Shown: positions 35,051 to 45,180 of the stretch, piece by piece
Numbering within the stretch: the stretch's first letter is position 1
Layout: every line of letters begins with the position of its first letter
Source: Budorcas taxicolor
Taxonomy: Eukaryota; Chordata; Mammalia; Artiodactyla; Bovidae
Assembly (NCBI RefSeq): GCF_023091745.1
Contig: NC_068935.1
Span: forward strand, 61,838,724-61,902,723
Direction: 5' to 3'
DNA length: 64,000 nucleotides
The notes under the pieces: model-generated
Told to the model about the DNA's origin: nothing
Database searches by the model: none
What the model saw: only the letters and a program-made list of their open reading frames with translations
Made by a program: the position numbers and the translations under genes

Positions 35051-35219
35051 TTCTGCAGTTAACAATCAGCAAACAAACTATTTGGACCCTGAGTCCCCAA
35101 ACAGCACCACAGGCACAATTTGAAGTCTGCACAAACTACTTCAGAAAGCAATGCTGTCGAGAAGGACACTTGAGGCTAGGGCAGATAGGCAAGGTTTAAG
35201 CTCCTCTTCTGTGCTGAGA

Positions 35220-36325
35220 CTAAGCAAAAAGGGGGTGCACAAAGTGCTGCAAGGTCCACATCACCAGGTAAAGCTGCTCCAGATAGAAGGTGACAGCCAT
35301 CTGGAATAAGGCATGGTCTTCAGCAGCCAATCGGCTAAAAGGGAGGGAAAATGAAACTCAAGTTCCCGCCGAGAAGGGGGAAGAAGACCATGTCCTCCCT
35401 CCGTCCCCACTCACCAACAAGCCCAGAGCGTGACACTTTTCCTCTAGGCTTAACCCTTCGTTATGGCTCCCCATGGGCCACTACTGCTCATGATCCACCA
35501 CTCCCTCCCTCGCCCCTGTCCCCTTTAGAACTGACAGAACCAACATGCGGCCATTAACGTAGAGCTCCCTCTGAACCGACCATTGCAGCTGAATACATCG
35601 AGTCAGGAGGTGGTGGGTGCTGTACGCCTGTGCGTGCGATGAGAAAGAAACCATGAGGCTGCTGGTGGAGATATGATTAAGGCACCATCCACAATAGTCA
35701 TTTTGCCTGTATGTCAGGCTCCCTGCTCACAGAGACCTGCCTTTCCCACAAGGCCACCTCCAGACACCCTGAATATCACTGCGGGACCCTCTGGATCCTT
35801 CAGGTTGCTTAACTTCACCACCATGCCCTGGAGCCAGATCACCCCTGACCCATACTCTCCAGCCCCCTAGTGTACGCTCCTCCTACACTTTAGGCCCCAC
35901 CACCTGCAACCCCAAAACCACCTCTAGCCCACCCCCCGACCCTCTCTGCCACTCAGCCCACCGGGGATCCTGGAATAGGATACAACTGGAAGACTCGGTT
36001 ACTCAGAACTCCGGCTCTGGGTGCTGCGTCTCCACCAGGCCCTGGTGCTTCGGGTAGCCCTGGTATCTGTGGAATGGCAGTTGCTGTGCCACCTGACTCT
36101 CCTGAAGCTCTGGGGCCTCTGGGATCAGTCAATTCACCAGAGCCACCAGGGAACTCCTCGATTGACCATGTTACCAGGGACAGCTGGGTCACCAGGGCCA
36201 TTGCGGCCACCAGCACCACCCAACCCACCTTGCCCGCCATGTGCTGTGCCTGCTGCAGAGGCCACAGCACCTGTGTCTTCATTGACTGCCCTCTTGGCTC
36301 CTCCACCATGTGCCTCAGACTCCAT
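35220..36325 (-). pseudogene. CTAG/LAGE3-like: CTAG/LAGE-family copy B, frameshifted, probable pseudogene
   Basis: Exons corresponding to copy A lie at 36325..35984, 35661..35536 and 35334..35220, with the same donor, CAGCAG acceptor, GTCAGT donor and TTTTAG acceptor. Exon 1 is 342 bases instead of 341. An extra base between about 36,148 and 36,168 shifts the frame, and the frame from the ATG stops at 36,136-36,134 after 63 residues. Downstream sequence continues in the old frame as DPRGPRASGESGG and RVFQ. In exon 2 the conserved MPF/EAD/RR motif has become MVSFSSHAQAYSTHH. Exon 3 is still open with RLAAEDHALFQ and LVMWTLQHF but stops eight residues early. An assembly or sequencing error in exon 1 cannot be excluded, but the exon 2 losses support relaxed constraint. 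Confidence 0.85.
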
Positions 36326-36600
36326 CTTGATCCCCTGTCCCCCTCCCTCTGCGCTGGGAAAGAGTGAACCGTGTCTACAGATCCCAGCCCTGTAGTGAAA
36401 CCTTAAACTCAGCCTCTGCAAAGTGCCTTCGCACACACACCTAGTCCTGCCTCACGATTGGTTCCCACCAACCATTGGTTCCTGTGATGACTGCAGGCTC
36501 TCAGGCAATGGATGCACCCTGCTGAAACTTCACGCATTTGCACATCATGTTGCCCCGATGCATGTGCTCAGACACACAACCACGTGGTCTGGGCCCTCTA
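36326..36600 (-). promoter_or_regulatory. 5' flank of CTAG-like copy B with paired CCAAT boxes
   Basis: Collinear with 8187-8450. CCAAT boxes on the minus strand are at 36,478-36,474 and 36,461-36,457. Several CpGs of copy A are TpG or CpA here. Confidence 0.45.
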
Positions 36601-36909
36601 TGTCAGCCCTGTCTCGGGCCCGGAAACCTGGTCAACTGCTCAGCCATGAGGCCTCTGGGTGGCACTCCACCCTTTACTGTGGGAGCAGCTCCTCAGTGCG
36701 CATGCTCCATCCCTCAGGGTACTTGACTGTTTCCACTTCAAGCTTGCAAACCCCACGTGAGTCCCGGTCCCTGTGCACCTCCAAGTCTGCGCTGCTGCCA
36801 GCCTGGCATCGCTCACAGGTGTCCATCCTGCTGAGTGCAGGTCCTTGTCATCGAATCCCAGAAGGGAGTCAGGAACCCCTGGGTCAGGGCGGGTCTGTCC
36901 CTCTGGTGT

Positions 36910-37232
36910 CTCACACATAGCTCACATGTGTGTATGTGCATCTGTGTGTGTGAGAGGATGGGCAGGTGCATGTAAATGGGCGTATGTATTGATGTGTTTC
37001 TGAGAGAGAGCCCATGCACAGATTCATGCACATAGGCATGTGCCTGTGACTGTGTATGGAGGTGCTTGCACATGGACATGTATATGTGGTCACGAGAGAG
37101 CGTCTGGTCAGGTGCATGCACAAGGGTGTGTCCCTGTGTGCACGTGTGTGTGTATGTCAAAGAGAGCATGGCTGAGATGCATTTACATGGGCATAAGTGT
37201 GTGTATGTGTGCTTGCACAGGTGCTTTCACAT
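36910..37232. repeat. GT-rich minisatellite upstream of CTAG-like copy B
   Basis: Three GAGAGAGC-type cores (near 37,003, 37,092, 37,158), against five in unit A. Confidence 0.65.
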
Positions 37233-38377
37233 GGGAGTGGGGTGGCCTGGCCCCGGTGGCATGATAGCAAGAATGCAGAGCCTGCTGTACCTGTCCGCCT
37301 GGGGAGGGAAGCAGGGACTGCTGGTAGACTCACTGGGGATGGCATGTGGCTGGGCTGCCTGGGGCTCCAGGCACACAGACTGCAGGGACTCCAGGCTGTG
37401 GGCTTCCCCGGGGCCCCTCAGAAGCATTGGAGGAACCGGCTAGACTCAAGGACTTGGGGATGGGCAATGTTTCCCTGGACACTGCTCAGTCTCTTGCCCT
37501 CTCCCGTCCCTGATCCCCACCCCCTGGCTGGAGAGTTTTCTCACCTCTCAAATCCAAAGCCAACAGCCTTCTCCCACCCCCGCTGAAGGGGGAGAGGCAC
37601 CAGCTGTGGCTGACCCTTCCCTGTGGGTGGGCATCCCTGTCCCGCCTTCCCACCCTCCCAGTTTCTCTGCATTGTGGTTCCAAGTCAGTTTTAGGGTGTG
37701 GGTAGACCCTATCTACTGCCTGTGTCTGTCCCCTGCTCCATGGCCTAGAGGACCCCAGCGGGGAACTTGGACACATCTCTCCCTCAGGGGCCCACTGTCA
37801 TGTTGTGGGGACATTTGTAAGAATCATCGTGCTGTAGAAGGGGGCCCACTAGACTACGATGGGCTAGAGGGTGAGGGGCCAAGACAAACGACCCATCAGC
37901 GTCCTTCCTCTGCACACTCTACATCAGTACCTGTGCTTTTCACCCATAGTGATAGCTAACACTTGCTATGGTCCATGCACTCTTTCATGGGCTTTCCAGT
38001 TGTTGGCCCAGCAAGTCACTTTTCAGAGAGTATTGCCATGTCAGTATCCTGTCTCCCATGATGCAGGTCTCCTCTACACAAATCACAAACACCTGCTCTC
38101 TCCCAAATACCAGAGGCTCAAAGTTTTGTGCATTCTGGTTTCTGCATTTCTCAAAATTATGATGAATGTAGTGCTCCATCAGGAACTGGACTTAAGTTGG
38201 GTCTGAACGGTGAGATCTGCAAAGGAAAATGATAATAGCAATGACAAATAATGTGTGTGACAAGAAGTGACAGAAGTATGAAGGAAAGACAATGTATGCT
38301 AGAATGAATTTGTCAGAGAGTTTACCACTTTGACAGGTGCATGGGTTTGAGTGAGTGTGGTAGAGGGAAAGTGTGAT
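37233..38377. other. Unit B 5' flank of CTAG-like copy B, no gene seen
   Basis: Collinear with 9,201-10,304; interrupted at 38,392 by the composite L1. Confidence 0.5.
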
Positions 38378-38391
38378 TGGGACAGGAATTT

Positions 38392-39079
38392 TTTTTGCAT
38401 ATGGAAATTTTATTTGTTTTTATTTTTAAAAATATAAATTTATTTATTTTAATTGGAGGCTAATTACAATACTATAGTGGTTTTTCCATACATTGACAGG
38501 AATCTGCCACAGGTGTACATGTGTTCCCCATCCTGATCACCCCCTCCCAACTCCCTCCACATCCCATCCCTCTGGGTCATCCCAGTGCACCAGCTCCAAG
38601 AACCCTGTCTCATGCATCAAATCTGGACTGGCAATCCATTTCACATATGATACTATACATGTTTCAATGCCATTTTCCCAAACAATTGCACCCTTGCTTT
38701 TCCCACAGAGTCCAAAAGACTGTTCTATACATCAGTATCTCTTTTGCTGTCTCGCATACAGGGTCATCATTCCCATCTTTCTAAATTCCATATATATGCA
38801 TTAGTATACTGTATTGGTGTTTTTTGTTCTGGCTTACTTCAATCTGTATAATAGGCTTCAGTTTCATCCACTTTATTAGAACTGATTCAAATGCATCCTT
38901 TTTAATGGCTGAGTAATATTCCACTTTGTATATATACCACAACATTCTTATCCATTCATCTGCTGATGGACACCTAGGTTGCTTCCATGTCCTGCCTATT
39001 ATACACAGTACCACACATGTCTCTTTCCATTCTGGTTTCCTCAGTGTGTATGCTCAGCATTGAGATTGCTTGGTGATAT
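38392..39079 (-). mobile_element. L1 3'-end piece
   Basis: Antisense 3'UTR and ORF2 tail; ends at a second poly-T. Confidence 0.85.
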
Positions 39080-39084
39080 GGCAG

Positions 39085-40718
39085 TTCTTTTTTTTTTTTA
39101 ATATAAATTTACTTATTTTAATTGGAGGCTAATTACTTTACAATATTGTATTGATTTTGCCATACATCAACATGAATCTGCCACGGGTGTACACATGTTC
39201 TCCATCCTGAGCCCCCCTCCCAACTCCCTCCCCATTCCATCCCTCTCGGTCATCCCAGTGCACCAGCCCTGAGCATCCTGTATCATGCATTGAAACTGGA
39301 ATGGCGATTAATTTCACATATGATATTACACATGTTTCAATGCCACTCTCCCATACCATCCCACCCTTGCTTCTCCCACAGAGTCCAAAAGACTGTTCTA
39401 TACATCTGTGTCTCTTTTGCTGCCTCGCATACAGGGTTATCATTACCATCTTTCTAAATTCCATATATATGTGTTAGTATACTGTATTGGTGTTTCTCTT
39501 TTTGGCTTACTTCACTTTGTATAATAGGCTCCAGATTCATCCACATCAAGAGAACTGATTCAAATGTATTCTTTCTAATGGCTGAGTAATACTCCATTGT
39601 ATATATGTACCACAGCTTTTTATCCATTCATCTGCTGATGGACATCTAGGTTGCTTCCATGTCCTGGCTATTATAAACAGTGCTATGATGAACATTGGGG
39701 TACACGTGTCTCTTTCAATTCTGGTTTCCTCGGTGTGTATGCCCAGCAGGGGGATAGCTGGGTCATAAGGCAGTTCTATTTCCAGTTTTTTAAGGAATCT
39801 CCACACTGTTCTCCAAAGTGGCTGTACTAGTTTGCATTCCCACCAAGAGTGTAAGAGGGTTCCCTTTTCTTCATACCCTCTCCAGCATTTATTGCTTGTA
39901 GACATTTGGATTGCAGCCATTCTGACTGGCATGAAATGGTACCTCATTGTGGTTTTGATTTACATGTCTCTGATAATGAGTGATCTTGGGCATCTTTTCA
40001 TGTGTTTGTTAGTCATCTGTATGTCTTCTTTGGAGAAATGTCTAGTTCTTTGGCCCATTTTTTGATTGGGCCGTTTATTTTTCTGGAATTAAGCTGCAGG
40101 AGATGCTTGTATATTTTTGAGATTAATCCTTTGTCAGTTGCTTCATTTGCTATTATTTTCTCCCATTCTGAAGGCTGTCTTTTCACCTTGCTTATAGTTT
40201 CCTTTGTTGTGCAGAAGCTTTTAACTTTAATTATATCCCATTTGTTTATTTTTGCTTTTATTTCCAATATTCTGGGAGGTGGGTCATAGAGGATCCTGCT
40301 CTGATTTATGTCGAAGAGTGTTTTGCCTATGTTCTCCTCTAGGAGTTTTATAGTCTCTGGTCTTATGTTTAGATCTTTAATCCATTTTGAGTTTATTTCT
40401 GTGTATGGTGTTAGAAAGTGTTCTAGTTTCATTCTTTTACAAGTGGTTGACCAGTTTTCCCAGCACCACTTGTTAAAGACATTGTGTTTCATCCACTGTA
40501 TATTCTTGCCTCTTTGTTAAAGATAAGGTGTCCATAGGTGCACGGATTTATCTCTGGGCTTTCTATTTTGTTCCATTGATCTATATTTCTGTCTTTGTGC
40601 CAGTACCATACTGTCTTGATGACTGTGGCTTTGTAGTAGAGCCTGAAGTCAGGCAGGTTGATTCCTCCAGTTCCATTCTTCTTTCTCAACATTGCTTTGG
40701 CTATTCAAGGTTTTTTGT
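39085..40718 (-). mobile_element. Second L1 3' half
   Basis: Poly-T, 3'UTR, then the ORF2 C-terminal region on the minus strand (40,492 down to 40,013 encodes FNKWCWENWSTTCKRMKLEHF). Tandem with the preceding piece. Confidence 0.88.
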
Positions 40719-41648
40719 ATTTCCAAGATATAACAATTATAAATATATATGCACCCAACATAGGAGCATCACAATATGTAAGACAAATGCTAACAAGTAT
40801 GAAAGGGGAAACTAACAATAACACAAAAATAGTGGGAGACTTTAATACCCTGCTCACACCTATGGATAGATCAACTAAACAGAAAATTAGAAGGAAACAC
40901 AAACTTTAAATGATACAATAGACCAGGTAGACCTAATTGATATCTATAGGACATTTCACCCCAAAACAATGAATTGCACCTTTTTCTCAAGTGCTCACGG
41001 AACCTTCTCCAGAATAGATTATATCCTGGGCCATAAATCTAGCCTTGGTAAATTTAAAAAATTTGAAATCATTCCAAGCATCTTTTCTGACCATAATGCA
41101 GTAAGATTAGACCTCAATCACAGGAGAAAAACTATTTAAAATGACAACATATGGAGGCTGAACAACACGCCAATGAATAACCAACAAATCACAGAAGAAA
41201 TAAAAAAAGAAATCAAAATATGCATAGAAACGAATGAAAGTGAAAATACAACAACCCCAAACCTGTGGGACACTGTAAAAGCACTGCTAAGGGGAAAGAT
41301 CATAGCAATACAGGCACACCTCAAGAAACAAGAAAAAAGTCAAATAAATAACCTAACTCTACACCTAAAGCAACTAGAAAAGGAAGAAATGAAGAATCCC
41401 AGTGTTAGTAAAAGGAAAGAAATCTTAAAAATAAGGGCAGAAATAAATGCAAAAGAAACAAAAGAGACCACAGCAAAAATCAAGAAAGCCAAAAGCTGGT
41501 TCTTTGAAAGGATAAATAAAATTGACAAACCATTAGCCAGACTCATCAAGAAACAAAGGGAGAAATATCAAATCAATAAAATTAGAAATGAAAAAGGAGA
41601 GATCATAACAGACAACACAGAAATACAAAGGATCCTAAGAGACTACCC
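40719..41648 (+). mobile_element. L1 ORF2 endonuclease/linker segment, inverted
   Basis: Sense strand encodes ITIINIYAPNIGASQYVRQM and, from 41,173, a long open stretch through ETKETTAKIKKAKSWFFERI. Head-to-head with the preceding antisense half, the usual result of twin priming. Confidence 0.88.
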
Positions 41649-41650
41649 AG

Positions 41651-42715
41651 TCTTTTTTTTTTTTTTTTTTTTTGCTGACTGTCTCAAGCTTCTCCATCTT
41701 TGGCTGCAAAAATATAATCAATCTGATTTCGGTGTTGACCATCTGGTGATGTCCATGTGTACAATCTTCTCTTGTGTTGTTGGAAGAGGGTGTTTGCTAT
41801 GACCAGTGCGTTCTCTTGGCAAAACTCTAGTAGCCTTTGCCCTGCTTCATTCCGTACTCCAAGGCCAAATTTGCCTGTTACTCCAGGCATTTCTTGACTT
41901 CCTACTTTTGCATTCCAGTCCCCTGAAAAGGACATCTTTTGGGGGTGTTAGTTCTAAAAGGTCTTGTAGGTCTTCATTGAACTGTTCGACTTCAGGTTTT
42001 TCAGCATTACTGGTTGGGGCATAGGCTTGGATTACCGTGATATTGAATGGTTTGCCTTGGAAACGAACAGAGATCATTCTGTCGTTTATGCGAATGCATC
42101 CAAGTACTGCATTTCAGACTCTTCTGTTGACCATGATGGCTACTCCATTTCTTCTAAGGGATTCCTGCCCACAGTAGTAGATATAATAGTCATCTGAGTT
42201 AAATTCACCCATTCCAGTCCATTTTAGTTCGCTGATTCCTAGAATGTTGACATTCACTCTTGCCATCTCCTGCTTGACCACTTCCAATTTGCCTTGATTC
42301 ATGGACCTGACATTCCAGGTTCCCATGCAATATTGCTCTTTACAGCATTGGACCTTGCTTCTATCACCAGTCACATCCACAACTGGTTTTTGCTTTGGCT
42401 CCATCCCTTCATTCTTTCTGGAGTTATTTCTCCACTGTTCTCCAGTAGGATATTGGGCACCTACTGACCTGGGGAGTTCCCCTTTCAGTATCCTATCATT
42501 TTGTCTTTTCATACTGTTCATGGGGTTCTCAAGGCAAGAATATTGAAGTGGTTTGCCATTCTTTTCTCCAGTGGACCACATTCTGTCCGACCTCTCCACC
42601 ACGACCCTCCCATCTTGGGTTGCCCCATACGGCATGTCTTAGTTTCATTGAGTTAGACAAGGCTGTGGTCCGTGTGATCAGATTGGCTAGTTTTCTGTGA
42701 TTTTGGTTTCAGTGT
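41651..42715 (-). mobile_element. BovB 5' half (antisense) with poly-T junction
   Basis: Minus strand encodes the BovB endonuclease start (GTWNVRSMNQGKLEVVKQEM, ILGISELKWTG) and continues to SFSGDWNAKVGSQ. It ends at the BovB 5' region near 42,700. The 23-base T-run at its truncated end is unusual because BovB normally lacks poly(A). Confidence 0.85.
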
Positions 42716-43283
42716 GTAGAGGTGCTTTGGTGTAGAGTTAGGTTATTTATTTGACTTTTTCCTTGTTTCTTGAGGTAAGCCTGTATTGCTATGAACCTTC
42801 CCCTTAGCACTGCTTTTACAGTGTTCCATAGGTTTTGGGTTGTTGTGTTTTCATTTTCATTCATTTCTATGCATACTTTTTTATTTCTTCTATGATTTGT
42901 TGGTTACTCAGCAGCATGTTGTACAGCCTCCATATGTTATAATTTTAAATAGTTTTTCTGCTATAATTGAGATCTAATCAATTACAGTTTTTCTGCTGTA
43001 ATTGAGAATTTTTTCTCAAGTGCACACGGAACCTTCTCTAGGATAGATCACATCCTGGGCCATAAATCTAGCATTGGCAAATTCAAAAAAATTGAAATCA
43101 TTCCAAGCATCTTTCCTTACCACAATGCAGTAAGATTAGATGTCAATTACAGGAGAAAAACTATTTAAAATTACAACATATGGAGGCTGTACAACATGCT
43201 GCTGAGTAACCAACAAATCACAGAATAAATTTTTAAAAATATGCATAGAAACGAATGAAAATGAAAACACAACAACCCAAAAA
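42716..43283. repeat. L1 inverted repeat (palindrome-like)
   Basis: Antisense L1 ORF2 at 42,716-42,990 faces sense L1 ORF2 at 43,001-43,283. Overlapping parts (about 42,830-42,975 and 43,135-43,283) are reverse complements with a spacer of about 160 bases. The centre has a repeated TTTTTCTGCT(A/G)TAATTGAGA word. Confidence 0.7.
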
Positions 43284-43685
43284 CCCTGAGTGCAGAAGAA
43301 GTGATGCTTTTGAACTGTGGTGTTGGAGAAGACTATTGAGAGTCCCTTGGACTGCAAGGAGATCCAACCAATCCATTCTAAAGGAGATCAGTCCTGGGTG
43401 TTCTTTGGAAGGAATGATGCTAAAGCTGAAACTCCAGTACTTTGGCCACCTCATGTGAAGAGTTGTCTCATTGGAAAAGACTCTGGTGCTAGGAGGGATT
43501 GGGAGCAGGATGAAAAGGAGACGGCAGAGGATGAGATGGTTGGATGGCATCACCGACTCGATGAACGTGAGTTTGAGTGAACTCCAGGAGATGGTGATGG
43601 ACAGGGAGGCCTGCTGTGCTGTAATTCATGGGGTCGCAAAGAGTGAAACAGGACTGAGCGACTGAACTGAACTGACTGAGTCCAT
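43284..43685 (+). mobile_element. BovB 3'-end fragment
   Basis: Sense BovB 3' end matching 2,510-2,925 and ending GACTGAACTGAACTGACTGA. Confidence 0.88.
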
Positions 43686-45180
43686 TATATCATTTGAAGA
43701 TTGTGTTTCCTTGTTAATTTTCTGTTTAGTTGATCTATCCTTAGGTGTGAGTGGGGTATTAAAATCTCCTACTATTATTGTGTTATTGTTATTTTCCCCT
43801 TTCATACTTATTACCATTTGCCTTATATACTGTGGTGCTCCTCTGTTGGGTGCATATATATTTATAGTTGTTATATCTTCTTCTTGGATTGATCCTTTAA
43901 TCATTATGTAGTGTCCTTCTTTGTCTCTTTTCACAGCTTTTATTTTAAAGTCTATTTTATGTGATATGAGTATTGCTACTTCTGCTTTCTTTTGGTCTCT
44001 ATTTGTGTGGAATATCTTTTTCCAGCACTCCACTTTCAGTCTGTATGTGTCCCTAGGTTTGATGTGGGTCTCTTGTAGACAACCTATACAGGGGTCTTGT
44101 TTTTGTATCCATTCAGCCAGTCTTTTTCTTTTGGTTGGGGCATTCAACCCATTTACATTTAAGGTAATTATTCATAAGTATGATCCCGTTGCCATTTACT
44201 TTGTTGTTTTGGGTTTGAATTTATACTCCCTTTCAGCATTTCCTGTCTAGAGAAGGTCCTTTAGCATTTGTTATAGAGCTCATTTGGTGGTGCTGAATTC
44301 TCTCAGCTTTTCCTTGTCTGTAAAGCTTTTGATTTCTCCTTCATATTTGAATGACATCCTTCCTGGGCACAGTAATCTGGGCTGTAGGTTTTTCTCTTTT
44401 ATCACTTTAAGTATGTCCTGCCATTCCCTTTTGGCCTGAAGAGTCTCTATTGAAAGATCAGCTGTTAGGCTTATGGGAATCCCCTTGTGTGTCATTTGTT
44501 GTTTTTCCCTTGCTGCTTTTAATATTTGTTCTTTGTGTTTGATCATCGTTAATTTGATTGATCTGTGTCTTTGGGTGTTTTGCCTTGGGTTTATCCGTGT
44601 TTGAGACTCTCTGGGTTTCTCGGACTTGTGTGACTATTTCCTTCCCCATTCTAGGGGAGTTTTCAACTATTATTTCCTCAAGTATTTTCTCATGGTCTTT
44701 CTTTTTGTCTTCTTCTTCTGGGAGTTTTATGATTTGAATGTTGGGGTGTTTAACATTGTTCCAGAGGTCTCTGAGGTTGTCCTCATTTCTTTTAATTCTT
44801 TTTTCCTCCTGTTTCATTTATTTCTACCATTTTATCTTCTACCTAGCTTATCCTATTTTCTGCCTCCATTATTCTACTCTTGGTTCCCTCCAGAGTGTTT
44901 TTGATCTCATTTATTGCATTATTCATTATATATTCACTCTTTTTTATTTCTTCTAGGTCCTTGTTATACCTTTCTCACATCTTCTCAGTCCTCGTCTCCA
45001 GGCTATTTATCTGTAGCTCCATTTTGTTTTCAAGATTTTGGATCATTTTCACTATCACTATTCTTAATACTTTATCAGGTAGATTCCCTATCTCTTCCTC
45101 TTTTGTTTAGTTTGGTGCGCATTTATCCTGTTCCTTTACCTGCTGAGTATTGCTCTGACTTTTCATCTTGTTTATATTGC
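43686..45180 (-). pseudogene. L1 ORF1 and ORF2 N-terminus (antisense), decayed
   Basis: Minus strand: the ORF2 endonuclease at 44,147-43,690 (CLQETHIKPRDTYRLKVE, IVGDFNTPLTP). ORF1 C-terminal part is at 44,546-44,280 (MTHKGIPISLTADLSIETLQ) and central part at 44,817-44,458. Stops break both ORFs. Confidence 0.85.

Noticed and set aside
41173..41802. 209-codon frame as a gene
   Set aside because: L1 ORF2 sequence that runs by chance into a poly-T and antisense BovB.
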